23,257 nt of DNA from DAOTTX01 sp034437515 (GCA_034437515.1 DAOTTX010000335.1:1-23257); one strand, 5' to 3'; shown: positions 1-8,324, numbered from the stretch's first letter. Numbers and translations: made by a program. The notes: generated by a model from the sequence alone, not told the origin.

Positions 1-1
1 T

Positions 2-181
2 CGTGGATTGCATCCCATCGTCAAGCACGTTCAGACCATCTATCACACGGGGATCAGACTCACATCAGCACAAATGACCTTGCTTGAGTCACGTTTTGAA
101 CGGCTCAAAGCCTTACCCAAATGGTTCGTTCGAATCGCGCCATTACCATTTTTGCCTTGCTTCGACATTTCACTGGAATAG
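2..181 (+). CDS. C-terminal fragment of an unidentified ORF, possibly transposase
   Basis: An open frame enters from the left edge and runs 59 codons to a TAG at 179-181, so only the C-terminus is present. The translation contains HPIVKHVQTIYHTGIRL near its start and LPKWFVRI near residues 38-45, then a proline-rich end. The arrangement (HP..V...IYHTGI, a helical stretch, then LPKWFV.I) reminds me of the C-termini of some bacterial transposases, but I cannot place it in a named family and it lacks the usual ISAzo13-type ending. The next gene starts about 75 bp downstream with no obvious terminator between them. It could equally be the end of an ordinary hypothetical protein. The open frame is well supported; the function is not. 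Confidence 0.4.
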   Translation, partial: RGLHPIVKHVQTIYHTGIRLTSAQMTLLESRFERLKALPKWFVRIAPLPFLPCFDISLE

Positions 182-256
182 CCTAAGGTGCTGCAAACCT
201 GATTTTTTGCGATCTTTTACCTCACATGACCATGTTTTTCGTTTACAATGGGAAGC

Positions 257-1141
257 ATGGTCATTAAAATACAAGAGTTAACGAAAAGTTACAAACGTGG
301 TGACACCCCCGCGCTGGATGCACTCTCGCTGCAAATCGAAACCGGGGAGATCTTCGGGTATCTCGGCCCCAATGGTGCTGGTAAGACCACCACCATCCGC
401 TTGATGTTGGATTTTATCCGCCCCACAAAAGGGCATGTGCAAATTTTTGGCTTGGATGTGCGCCAGCATTCGCGGACTGTCCGGGGGCAGATGGGTTTCT
501 TGCCGGGTGAGCTTTCTTTGTGGGATCATATGACCGGCAAACAAACGCTGGATTATCTGGTCACCTTACGCCCCGGTTGCGACCTCGACTATGCCTACAA
601 ACTTGCACAGCGGCTCAAATTGGATTTGTCTTACCGGGTGGGAAGTTATTCAACCGGCAACAAGCGCAAGCTGGGCATCATCCAGGCGATGATGCATCGT
701 CCGCCGCTGCTGATTCTCGATGAGCCGACGACCGGCCTTGATCCACTGATGCGGCATACCTTTAACGATCTGCTGCGCGAAGCAAAAGCACACGGGCAGA
801 CGGTTTTTCTGTCGTCGCATGTGCTTTCCGAAGTACAAGCGGTGTGTGACCGGGTCGCGATTTTGCGGCACGGGCAGTTGCGGCGCGTCGCCCGTATGAG
901 CGAAATTCAGGCGACACTCGCTCGGGTGGTGACGATCTTCTCCGCTGATGTCCCCGACGATGATCGCTGGTTGGAGGTCGAAAATGTGCACGAAGTCCGT
1001 CAGGGGCCGGGGTTCTTGCGGTTGCACGTTCACGGCTCGTTAGATGCGGTCATCAAGCGCGCTGCCGCCTATCAAATCGATGACTTACGGGTAGAAACCG
1101 CCGGACTCGAACAGGTATTTATGGATTTTTATCATGATTGA
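257..1141 (+). CDS. ABC-2 type transporter ATP-binding protein
   Basis: This is the nucleotide-binding subunit of an ABC-2 exporter, hydrolysing ATP on the inner face of the membrane to drive the adjacent permease. With numbering from an ATG at 248, Walker A is GPNGAGKT at residues 40-47, the signature region is YSTGNKRKLG around 134-143, Walker B is LLILDEP at 154-160 with TTGLDP after it, and the switch histidine is H191 in SSHVLSE. The STGNK signature departs from LSGGQ but is usual for this exporter subgroup. The length is typical. Two in-frame ATGs compete, 248 and 257. I prefer 257 because the protein then begins MVIKIQELTKSY as relatives do. Neither has a well-spaced Shine-Dalgarno sequence. 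The stop overlaps the permease start by 8 bp, which implies coupled translation. The substrate is unknown. Confidence 0.93.
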   Translation: MVIKIQELTKSYKRGDTPALDALSLQIETGEIFGYLGPNGAGKTTTIRLMLDFIRPTKGHVQIFGLDVRQHSRTVRGQMGFLPGELSLWDHMTGKQTLDYLVTLRPGCDLDYAYKLAQRLKLDLSYRVGSYSTGNKRKLGIIQAMMHRPPLLILDEPTTGLDPLMRHTFNDLLREAKAHGQTVFLSSHVLSEVQAVCDRVAILRHGQLRRVARMSEIQATLARVVTIFSADVPDDDRWLEVENVHEVRQGPGFLRLHVHGSLDAVIKRAAAYQIDDLRVETAGLEQVFMDFYHD

Positions 1142-2018
1142 GACTTCCGCGCCGACGAGCACATCATCCTCGGCAGTCCACCGGAGTCAGCCGATCGGCG
1201 CACCGCGCCCCGGTACCATCTTCTCACGGGCGTTGCTGGATGCGCTGCCGAGCATTATTACCTGGAGTGTTGGTTATAGTGCGCTGTTGTGCGCCGTCGT
1301 CGTGCTGTATCCCATTCTGGAAGAAAACAATACGCTGGTCGGCGTGTTGAGCGGCCTCGGCCTGATGGATGCCATCACCAACAACGAGGCGATTGATACC
1401 CGCGCACTTGGTACTTTCCCCGGTTATCTGGCCTTAGAGGCGCTCGCCTGGGGGCCGCTGTTGCTGTCGATGTATGTCGTGCCGCAGACCTTACGCCATA
1501 CCATCGGGGAAGAACAAAACGGCACACTCGACCTGTTGCTGAGCACGCCTTTACCGCGCTGGCGTTTCCTCGTGGAAAAAACCCTTTCCGTGCTGGTCGG
1601 ATTGTTGACGGTGCTGCTGGTGATGTGGTCGGTCTTGATGATGAGTACCAAGCTGGTTGATGGCTCTGAGTTGAACCTGCAACAAGCAACGGCGGGTATC
1701 GTACATTTGTTGCCGGTGCTGCTGGTCACCCTGGGGTTGACGGTGCTATTGGCGACCTGGCTACGCGACCCACGCACCATCGCCGGGATCGTTGCGCTGT
1801 TCTTGCTGAGCAGCTTTTTTATCAGCAGCCTCGCCGATGCTACCGGTTCACCACCGTTGGAGTTCATCAGCATTGTGTCGATCTTTCATTACTACAGCAG
1901 CATCGCTGCCATGTTAGATGGCATCCAACCGGTGCATGATCTCGGTCTGTCGCTTGTCGGTGTGATTCTCTTCCTGCTGGCCCTGGTTGCGTTCCAACGG
2001 CGTGACCTCGGCGTTTAG
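1134..2018 (+). CDS. ABC-2 type transporter permease
   Basis: This 294-residue integral membrane protein forms the channel for the ATPase encoded just upstream, whose stop it overlaps in ATGATTGA. After a soluble serine/proline-rich N-terminus of about 35 residues there are roughly six hydrophobic segments. The segment EEQNGTLDLLLSTPLPRWRF is the cytoplasmic coupling region characteristic of ABC-2 permeases (a glutamate pair, GTL, LLLS.P..R). Late hydrophobic segments include IAGIVALFLLSSFFISSL and a final LVGVILFLLALVAF before a short charged end. Only one permease gene is present, so the transporter is probably a homodimer of permeases with two ATPases. No substrate can be deduced; relatives export drugs, lipids or polysaccharides. 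Confidence 0.88.
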   Translation: MIETSAPTSTSSSAVHRSQPIGAPRPGTIFSRALLDALPSIITWSVGYSALLCAVVVLYPILEENNTLVGVLSGLGLMDAITNNEAIDTRALGTFPGYLALEALAWGPLLLSMYVVPQTLRHTIGEEQNGTLDLLLSTPLPRWRFLVEKTLSVLVGLLTVLLVMWSVLMMSTKLVDGSELNLQQATAGIVHLLPVLLVTLGLTVLLATWLRDPRTIAGIVALFLLSSFFISSLADATGSPPLEFISIVSIFHYYSSIAAMLDGIQPVHDLGLSLVGVILFLLALVAFQRRDLGV

Positions 2019-2135
2019 ATGCTGATCGAATGATTAGTCCGCTTTTATTCTACGTTTAGATCAGGCTCACCTCAAAGTCGATTTCGTTCGCTACGCTTTT
2101 CATACTTGCTAAGCTAAATTTTAAAGGTGGATTGT

Positions 2136-3044
2136 GTGAACGATATTACTCAACTCGCAAAAGCAACACTTGAAGAGTGGAAAGAAGACCCCAACAACCA
2201 TCACGCGGCGGCAGTCGCTTTTTTTGCGATGGTCGCCTTCGTCGCGTTGTTGATCTTCAGTGTTGCCGTCGGTGGGACTTTCCTCGCCGACCAGGAAGTG
2301 CAACAGAACATCACCCAGTATGTACAGGAAACTTCGGGGGCCGGGTCAGCCGAGATCGTCAACCAACTGCTCGAAGGCACTTATAATAACGAAGGTAGCA
2401 ACGGTGGCACATTGGCGGCGATCATCAGTATTGCGACCGTGTTGTTCCTCGCCAGTTACCTCTATATACACCTGCGCAAATCGATGAACGACATCTGGGA
2501 AGCCGAAACGCCGGAAAATAAAGACATCTCCGACATCATCCAGGAACGGGTTTTCGCGGCAGTCGCGGTTGTGCTAGGCATGTCACTCGTCGTCGCGGCG
2601 TTGATGCTGCAATTTTTCATGCCCGCTGTTCTGAGCGAAGCCGGGATCGAAGGTGTGGCTTCAGGGTTCGTCACCGCGCTGACTGCGATCGGTGTCTTTA
2701 TCATCCTGACCATTCTCTCGGCGTTGATTTACCGCTTCGTACCTGATTCCGACATTGCATGGAGCGATGTGTGGATCGGTGCATTGGTAACCGCCATGCT
2801 GATTATGATCGGTCAAGTTTTGATCTTGATCTACCTCTCGGTCAGCACGGTGACCTCTGCCTACGGCATTTTAGGGGCGAACCTGGCTATACTGCTCTGG
2901 GTGTACTATTCTGCTCATTCACTGCTGCTCGGCGCTGAGTTTACCTATGTGTATTCCTTCCTGTACGGCTCACGGATTGAGCAAAAAGCCGACTTTGAAC
3001 TTCGTTCGCCCGCATTCAGTGGAGGCATCGCCGCACAGACATGA
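2136..3044 (+). CDS. YihY/BrkB family inner-membrane protein (first of pair)
   Basis: This 302-residue membrane protein belongs to the YihY/BrkB (UPF0761) family, whose biochemical role is still uncertain; the old ribonuclease BN name was an error. About six hydrophobic segments are visible. The family's C-terminal signature is SAYGILGANLAILLWVYYSA followed by LLLGAEFTYVYSFLYGS. The N-terminal motif is looser than in the second copy (NNHHAAAVAFFAMVAF instead of DKASRQAAALTYYTIFALSP). An in-frame GTG exists at 2127, but AAAGGTGG at 2124-2131 lies 5 bp before the GTG at 2136, so I chose 2136. The stop overlaps the next gene in ATGA, giving translational coupling. The two proteins are divergent paralogues and may act together. 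Confidence 0.88.
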   Translation: MNDITQLAKATLEEWKEDPNNHHAAAVAFFAMVAFVALLIFSVAVGGTFLADQEVQQNITQYVQETSGAGSAEIVNQLLEGTYNNEGSNGGTLAAIISIATVLFLASYLYIHLRKSMNDIWEAETPENKDISDIIQERVFAAVAVVLGMSLVVAALMLQFFMPAVLSEAGIEGVASGFVTALTAIGVFIILTILSALIYRFVPDSDIAWSDVWIGALVTAMLIMIGQVLILIYLSVSTVTSAYGILGANLAILLWVYYSAHSLLLGAEFTYVYSFLYGSRIEQKADFELRSPAFSGGIAAQT

Positions 3045-4090
3045 AACGCCATCTTCTCAACACTTTCGATGTTTTCAAAGAAGCCGCGCAGAAGTGGCTC
3101 GATGACAAAGCCAGTCGGCAGGCCGCCGCGCTGACCTACTACACCATCTTTGCACTTTCGCCGTTGTTAGTGCTGCTCATCACGATGGTAGGGTTGTTTC
3201 TTGGCGAAGAGGCAGCCCGTTCTGAAGTGATTGACAGCATCAGCGAATCCATCGGTGAAGGTGCCGCCGAGTTTATCCAGGGTGTCATCGAGTCAACCTA
3301 TGTTGATAATTCCGGCATCGTGCCAACTTTACTGGCGTTGGGGTTGCTGTTTTTTACCGCGTCAGGGTTGTTCAATCAGGTCAAGATGACGCTGAACGCG
3401 ATCTGGGGTGTGGAGCCTGAACCGGATCGTGGCATCAAGGGTCTGGTTTTTGACCGTCTGCTGGCGGCGGCGATGGTCGTGGTCTTCGGGTCGATTCTGC
3501 TGCTGGCAGTCATCGCAACGACGGTCATTTCCGTGCTGAGTGCGGCGGCGGAGGACATCGTGCCCGGCATCGGCCCGTTATGGCAGCTCGGTAATCTGGC
3601 GCTCTCATTGGCGATCCTCACGCTGATTTTCGCCGTGATCTATAAAGTGTTGCCAGATGCACACATCGAGTGGCGTGATGTATGGATCGGCGCGTTTGTA
3701 ACCGCGATCCTGTTCAGCTTTGGGCAGTTCGCCGTAGGTATTTACCTGGGTATCAGCGGCGCGTCATCGGCTTATGGCGCGGCGGGTTCGTTGATCGCGA
3801 TCCTGCTCTGGTTTTACTACACGCTTCAGGTGATCTTGTTCGGCGCAGAGTTCACACAGGTCTACACACATAAGTACGGCTCGAACATCCAATCGCATTA
3901 CGAGCAAGAAATTCAGCAAATAGATACCACCGTCATCCACGAGGTCACGCAGCTTGAAAAAGACGAAGACGTTATCGAAGTTGTCGCTGTGCCGCGCACA
4001 CATCCGGCCTGGTTAGGTGGTTTCCTGGGTGGGTTGATCGTCGCGACAACAGGTCTGGTGACGGGTCTGCTTTTCACTGATCGTGACTGA
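3041..4090 (+). CDS. YihY/BrkB family inner-membrane protein (second of pair)
   Basis: This 349-residue protein shows the textbook YihY/BrkB features: DKASRQAAALTYYTIFALSP near residues 21-40, six hydrophobic segments, and AYGAAGSLIAILLWFYYTLQ followed by ILFGAEFTQVYTHKYGS. Unlike its upstream partner it carries a C-terminal extension of about 70 residues: a charged stretch (QLEKDEDVIEVV), then a seventh hydrophobic helix, WLGGFLGGLIVATTGLVTGL. The start ATG overlaps the previous stop (ATGA), and a GGAGG at 3021-3025 lies further upstream than usual, so translation is probably coupled. The convergent hydrolase begins 12 bp after its stop. Family membership is firm; molecular function is not known. 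Confidence 0.92.
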   Translation: MKRHLLNTFDVFKEAAQKWLDDKASRQAAALTYYTIFALSPLLVLLITMVGLFLGEEAARSEVIDSISESIGEGAAEFIQGVIESTYVDNSGIVPTLLALGLLFFTASGLFNQVKMTLNAIWGVEPEPDRGIKGLVFDRLLAAAMVVVFGSILLLAVIATTVISVLSAAAEDIVPGIGPLWQLGNLALSLAILTLIFAVIYKVLPDAHIEWRDVWIGAFVTAILFSFGQFAVGIYLGISGASSAYGAAGSLIAILLWFYYTLQVILFGAEFTQVYTHKYGSNIQSHYEQEIQQIDTTVIHEVTQLEKDEDVIEVVAVPRTHPAWLGGFLGGLIVATTGLVTGLLFTDRD

Positions 4091-4101
4091 CATGCACGCG
4101 G

Positions 4102-4929
4102 CTACGTCTTCACATAATAGAGCAACTCACCCGGGCGCAGAATCTTAAACTTCTGTGCTGGGTTTTCTCGTTCAATCGCTTCGACATGCTGCGCGTAGGG
4201 AATCGTGTTCCCCGGCAGTAGGTCGTTATGCCCCGGTATAATCAAATCCCAGTTGAGATGCTTGCTCACACGCGCCAGTTCGACCGGCCACAGATTACCG
4301 ATGAGGTCGCGCTGCTCGCGGTAAAAATCACGTCCGTTCGCCGCGACTATCGCAACATCAACCGCCGGTAAGCCGAGCATCATTTCTTCATAGCCCTCAT
4401 AAAGGATCGTATCACCGCTGTGGTAGAGTGTGACGCCGTTCCACTCGATCAGATACCCCAACCAACGGTTACCCCGCATCGTGTCGTGTTCGATTTCATA
4501 GTGGGCGGCGGGGACAGCAGTTAGACGGAGCGTTGTGCCCGCCAATGTCATTGGCGCGAGTGCTTCCGGCACGATAAGCCGATCCGAGCCGATGTCAAGC
4601 TGGTCGATGATGTCGAGGCTCCACCCGGTGACGACGAACTGCGTTTCCGAGTTGGCCTGTGCGATTCCTTTGATCGTCTGTGGGTCGAGATGGTCAAAGT
4701 GTTCGTGGGTGGTCAACACGTAGTTCGCATGGGTGACGTTTTCAGGTGCAATCGGCGGCGGGAAAGCCCGCTCTTCGATGATGTCTGTCAGGCATGGGTC
4801 GATGTAGATAATGGCGTCCGGTCCTTTGACGACCAATCCCATCTGCCCCAGGCTCCACACGGCGAGGCTGTTAGCGATTACCGGCGTGTGTTTGATGATT
4901 TCGGCAAAATTTAAGTCTACTTTTTGCAT
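4102..4929 (-). CDS. UlaG-like metallo-beta-lactamase-fold hydrolase
   Basis: A 275-residue cytoplasmic metal-dependent hydrolase of the UlaG-like branch (COG2220) of the metallo-beta-lactamase superfamily. The metal-binding motif is H75-E-H77-F-D79-H80, with glutamate in the second position where aspartate is commoner. Other family landmarks are a FPPPIAPENV loop shortly before it, YHSGDT (third metal ligand region) and LIIPGHNDLLPG near the C-terminus. UlaG itself opens the L-ascorbate-6-phosphate lactone ring, but no ascorbate genes are nearby, so I do not transfer that activity. An in-frame ATG 13 codons upstream (4968) is possible. I chose 4929 because AAAGGAAT lies 6-7 bp before it. The gene converges on the second BrkB gene and diverges from the PAP2-like gene. 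Confidence 0.85.
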   Translation of the reverse strand: MQKVDLNFAEIIKHTPVIANSLAVWSLGQMGLVVKGPDAIIYIDPCLTDIIEERAFPPPIAPENVTHANYVLTTHEHFDHLDPQTIKGIAQANSETQFVVTGWSLDIIDQLDIGSDRLIVPEALAPMTLAGTTLRLTAVPAAHYEIEHDTMRGNRWLGYLIEWNGVTLYHSGDTILYEGYEEMMLGLPAVDVAIVAANGRDFYREQRDLIGNLWPVELARVSKHLNWDLIIPGHNDLLPGNTIPYAQHVEAIERENPAQKFKILRPGELLYYVKT

Positions 4930-4971
4930 CAAAAATTCCTTTTCTGGTCTACGACCCCACCATAGCATGAC

Positions 4972-5015
4972 GCCATAAAGGCGGCTATTGTCCTTATGGC
5001 TATTTCATCTGAAAT
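4972..5015. promoter_or_regulatory. Two inverted repeats between divergent genes
   Basis: GCCATAAAGG at 4972-4981 is mirrored by CCTTATGGC at 4992-5000, with one bulged base. Immediately after it ATTTCA-TC-TGAAAT at 5002-5015 is a perfect 6-2-6 palindrome. Both sit in the 258-bp space between the minus-strand hydrolase and the plus-strand PAP2-like gene, where shared operators would be expected. No clear promoter hexamers were fixed here. Calling them operators is inference; nothing else is visible in this gap. Confidence 0.3.
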
Positions 5016-5187
5016 ATGCCCTCCACATGCTGCCATCCACTGGGCGGTAAAGACATAATATTGGCTTAAATGAGAAATGTCGTGCGGACCGACTGGTCTT
5101 TGTGGAACTTTATCTTTCCAGTAGACGTAAAACTCTGTAGGATTGGCAATGGTGCGTCTTGGGACTAACTGCGGGGAGCGGTGCTTT

Positions 5188-6018
5188 ATGTGGCAGGCGA
5201 TCAAAACACATGCGCAAGGCATTTACGAAGAGTTACGGCAACCCGTCTTTGTTAAACGCATGTTATGGAACATCGGCTTTGCGATCATCATGGTCGTGAG
5301 CATTTACCTGAACATCCAGTTCTTGCGGACAAATTATCCCGCACCACCACAACCGCCTGATCTACTGCTTGACCTCATCCCACGAAACGACCTCTTTATT
5401 TTAATCGGCGAGTTGTTTAGTAGCTTGCAAGTCGGCGTGGTTTTGTTGTTGTTCGTCAGTGCCCGGCATCGCTTCCGGCAGTTGCCCCGGTTGATGTTTC
5501 TGCTCATCTTGATGTATATGATTCGAGGTTTTGTGATCGTGCTTACACCGTTGGGGCAAATTCGCCCCCCTGTGGAGGCGTATGCTGCGGATCACTTCAT
5601 CGCGCAGAATTTCTATCATGGCATGTTCTTCAGCGGGCACACCGCCAGCGCGTTAATACAGGTGATGTTCTTTCATCAGTTTACCGTGCGGTGGTTCAGA
5701 CGCCGGTTACATCTGAGTTATCTGATTTTGCCACTGGCACTTGTTCAGATCGTGTCACTGCTCATCAGCCACCAGCATTATACGATTGATATTGTCGGCG
5801 GATTTCTGATCGCCTATTTCGTCACGCAGTTCGACTTCATGAAGATTGTCCCGCCGGGTTTGCGCACGGTGAAATGGTTGCCCTGGTACACCGGCGATCA
5901 GGCTTTGTACGCTGAGGGTGTTTACGCCGCCGACGCAAACTATGCCAGCGTTTATGAGCGCGATGACGAGTACACCTCACCGGAGGCACCGGAGCGCCAA
6001 CATAACCCCATCCCGTGA
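5188..6018 (+). CDS. PAP2 / sphingomyelin-synthase-like membrane phosphatase
   Basis: A 276-residue integral membrane protein with the catalytic motifs of the PAP2_C (sphingomyelin synthase-like) branch of lipid phosphatases and phosphotransferases. FFSGHTASA contains the catalytic H151, and HQHYTIDIVGG supplies H197 (nucleophile) and D201. This SGH plus H-x3-D pair is the family's active site, usually at the outer face of the membrane. Five or six hydrophobic helices surround it, starting with IGFAIIMVVSIYL near residue 29. A hydrophilic tail of about 45 residues follows the last helix. The start at 5188 is preferred over an in-frame TTG at 5143 because GGGGAG at 5173-5178 is well spaced. 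Likely substrates are phosphatidic acid, isoprenyl phosphate or a phospholipid headgroup; the choice cannot be made from sequence. Confidence 0.82.
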   Translation: MWQAIKTHAQGIYEELRQPVFVKRMLWNIGFAIIMVVSIYLNIQFLRTNYPAPPQPPDLLLDLIPRNDLFILIGELFSSLQVGVVLLLFVSARHRFRQLPRLMFLLILMYMIRGFVIVLTPLGQIRPPVEAYAADHFIAQNFYHGMFFSGHTASALIQVMFFHQFTVRWFRRRLHLSYLILPLALVQIVSLLISHQHYTIDIVGGFLIAYFVTQFDFMKIVPPGLRTVKWLPWYTGDQALYAEGVYAADANYASVYERDDEYTSPEAPERQHNPIP

Positions 6019-6352
6019 GATGATCCCCGCGCCCGAAGTGCATTTTAGGTTTTGGCTCGTTCTAACGTTTTGGTGGAATGGCTTTTTGGCCCTCGTTCCC
6101 CGGTTCCGCGCCACATTCAACACCCACATCTGTGTGTATGGCTACGAGCCAGCCGACTTACCCGGTGGGTCTTTGCGTTCATCTGCCAACTGATGAGGTG
6201 GAATCAGCCGCCTAATTGGTGAACGCCCCGAAGGGATACAATTTCGTCAACCCCCATTCATGAGTGTTTTTCCAGGTTTGTTGACATGCTACTATAAGAG
6301 AATTGATTTTCTCATGGGAGCCTACAGAGGCACCCGACGCGGGGAGGCAGGC
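6019..6352. other. Intergenic region upstream of antiporter
   Basis: This 334-bp stretch has no convincing gene. Short open frames here lack ribosome sites or run through the neighbours. A weak extended -10 (TGCTACTAT at 6287-6295) could serve the antiporter, and GAGAA/TTCTC at 6298-6313 is a small inverted repeat. An in-frame ATG at 6260 or 6314 would lengthen the antiporter into this region, but the encoded residues do not look like its family. Confidence 0.4.
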
Positions 6353-7393
6353 GTGGTTTTAGATCTTATATTTGTCGTTTTCGGGCTTTTAGGATTGTTT
6401 TTTGGTGGCGAATGGTTGGTCACCGGCGCATCCCGAATTGCGCGTTCGTTCGGGATCTCAGCGTTGGTCGTGGGGCTAACGGTCGTCGCCTTCGGGACAT
6501 CCACCCCGGAACTGCTGGTCAGCCTGAGCGCCACCCTCGGCGGCACCGAAGGAATTTCCATCGGTAATGTGATTGGTTCCAACATCGCCAATATCGGCCT
6601 CATCCTGGGTGCTACCGGGCTGGTCGCACCGATAGCAGTTCGGGCGGTGCTGCTCCGCCGAGAAATCCCGATTTTGTTGGTCGTTTCCGTCGTGGCGTAT
6701 CTCACGTTGCTCGACGGTGTCATCAGCCGTGTGGAGGGTATTCTGCTCGTGCTAGGTCTGGTGGCTTTTAACGTGATGATGGTCGTGTTTTCTCGCCGCG
6801 TCCTGAGTGATCCAGAGACGGATGTGTCAATTGAGGCGCAAGAGATCGAAGCCGTTGAAGACCCACCGATTGTGCCGTCACAGCGCCCCCGTGAACTCTT
6901 GCGGCTGGTGGTCGGTCTGGGGATCTTGTTGGTCGGCGCACAACTCACGGTCAGTGGCTCCACCAGCCTGGCCCGTAACTTCGGCGTCAGTGAATTGGTG
7001 ATCGGCATTACGCTGGTCGCGGTTGGCACTTCACTGCCGGAACTGGCAACTTCATTGGTCGCCGCCTTCCGTGAGCAGAGCGACATCGCCATCGGCAACG
7101 TGGTCGGCTCGAATATCTATAACCTGATGGGCATCCTCGGCATCACGGCGGTGATCCAACCGATCCAATTGGCGACCGCCACCTTCAGCTTCAATATTTA
7201 TGACCTGCTTCAGCAGCCATTTTCAACGGAATACAGTCCGATGCAATACGTCATCCGCTTTGACGGGCCGATTATGATCGGCTTTGCCGTGCTGTTGCTG
7301 CCACTGGTGCTCAACCGTGTGATTACCCGGCGTGAGTCGGTGATGCTGCTTGTGTTCTACTCATCGTTCATCATATTTACCATCGTGCGCTGA
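6353..7393 (+). CDS. CaCA-family calcium/sodium antiporter
   Basis: A 346-residue cation antiporter of the Ca2+/cation exchanger (CaCA, YrbG-like) family, exchanging Ca2+ for Na+, K+ or H+ across the cytoplasmic membrane. The two inverted alpha-repeats are plain: GTSTPELLVSLSA at 48-60 with GNVIGSNIANIGLILG at 71-86, and GTSLPELATSLVA at 225-237 with GNVVGSNIYNLMGILG at 248-263. The two PE glutamates are the cation ligands. A charged cytoplasmic loop at about 150-182 separates the halves. The second half has an unusual hydrophilic insert (about 271-297) before the last two helices. I chose the GTG at 6353 because GGGGAGG at 6341-6347 precedes it at proper distance and the protein then starts MVLDLIFVVFG as relatives do. 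The next gene starts 14 bp after its stop, so the two are probably cotranscribed. Confidence 0.9.
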   Translation: MVLDLIFVVFGLLGLFFGGEWLVTGASRIARSFGISALVVGLTVVAFGTSTPELLVSLSATLGGTEGISIGNVIGSNIANIGLILGATGLVAPIAVRAVLLRREIPILLVVSVVAYLTLLDGVISRVEGILLVLGLVAFNVMMVVFSRRVLSDPETDVSIEAQEIEAVEDPPIVPSQRPRELLRLVVGLGILLVGAQLTVSGSTSLARNFGVSELVIGITLVAVGTSLPELATSLVAAFREQSDIAIGNVVGSNIYNLMGILGITAVIQPIQLATATFSFNIYDLLQQPFSTEYSPMQYVIRFDGPIMIGFAVLLLPLVLNRVITRRESVMLLVFYSSFIIFTIVR

Positions 7394-7407
7394 TCGAAAG
7401 GACAATC

Positions 7408-8250
7408 ATGCAACCCATATTCGACTTTGGGGGTGACGGCCCGGTAATGACACTGGCGGTCGCAAACGGCTTTCCGCCACAGACGTACATCCCACTGGTA
7501 GAGCCACTGACCGTGCATTATCGCGTTATCGGCTTGCTGCCGCGTGCGCTGTGGCCTGATGAGCAACCGCCGGAAAAACGCCGAGATTGGAAGCAAATGG
7601 GCGGGGTAGATGTCGCCAGAGCGTTGCAGGAATATGACCTGCATGATGTGATCGGTATAGGACATTCCTTTGGTGGTATCGCGACTTTTGCAGCGGCTGT
7701 TATGGAGCCGTCGCGCTTCAAGGGTGTGGTGTTGCTTGATCCGACGATCTTCCCGCGACCGCTCTTATGGTTGTTGTGGTTGAACCAGAAGCTCAACATT
7801 GATCTGGGGAATCCACTTGCAGCGCGTGCAGATCACCGGCGTAATCGCTTTGAGAGTGTTGACGCGGCCTACACATACTTCAGCGGTAAAAGATTATTTG
7901 CAGATTGGCCTGAGGAGACTTTACGCCTCTACACGGAAAGCATGGTGCCGCATCCCGACGGTGGGCTAACCCTGGCCTGGCCTCGTGAGTGGGAGGCATA
8001 TTATTTTCGTTCGACATACACGGCGTTCTGGCAGGAGATCCCACGCTTTCGGGCAACCGGGTTGCCACTGCTGACCCTACGTGGTGGGGATAGTGGTACG
8101 CTGCGAGCATCGGTTGTCGCAAAAATGCGTGACAAGCTGCCTACGATGGATTACGCCGAGATCACCGGGCACAGACATCTATTCCCGCAAACTGCGCCGG
8201 ATGAGACCCGCGCACAGATCGAACATTGGTCAGAGTTAAACCATTCCTAA
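7408..8250 (+). CDS. Alpha/beta-fold hydrolase
   Basis: A 280-residue cytoplasmic alpha/beta hydrolase. The nucleophile elbow is GHSFGG at 85-90 with S87. D111 in VVLLDP lies on the following strand. A late acid candidate is in LRGGDSGTL, and the catalytic histidine is in ITGHRHLFP (H255 or H257). There is no signal peptide. The early region lacks the usual HGxPG oxyanion loop; GFPPQTY at 21-27 occupies that place. AAAGGA 6 bp before the ATG is a good ribosome site. It follows the antiporter by 14 bp and is likely in the same transcript, though no functional link is obvious. Substrate unknown; esterase, lipase or thioesterase activity would all fit. Confidence 0.85.
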   Translation: MQPIFDFGGDGPVMTLAVANGFPPQTYIPLVEPLTVHYRVIGLLPRALWPDEQPPEKRRDWKQMGGVDVARALQEYDLHDVIGIGHSFGGIATFAAAVMEPSRFKGVVLLDPTIFPRPLLWLLWLNQKLNIDLGNPLAARADHRRNRFESVDAAYTYFSGKRLFADWPEETLRLYTESMVPHPDGGLTLAWPREWEAYYFRSTYTAFWQEIPRFRATGLPLLTLRGGDSGTLRASVVAKMRDKLPTMDYAEITGHRHLFPQTAPDETRAQIEHWSELNHS

Positions 8251-8324
8251 CATTATGCTTGGCACGACCTCATGTAGATTGAGCATGCTTACTCGAAGTC
8301 TAAGTTTTACTATGGAGTAGTCAA

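Noticed and set aside
647..680. Degenerate ABC signature (STGNK for LSGGQ) as a sign of a dead transporter
   Set aside because: Related ABC-2 ATPases commonly have S-x-G-N-K/R here, and all other nucleotide-binding motifs are intact.
4929..5222. Minus-strand 97-codon frame upstream of the UlaG-like hydrolase
   Set aside because: It overlaps the start of the PAP2-like gene, has no family resemblance and no ribosome site, and ends at the true start of the hydrolase.
6281..6298. TTGACA followed by TATAAG as a promoter for the antiporter
   Set aside because: The hexamers are only 6 bp apart, far from the required 16-19, so they cannot form one promoter.
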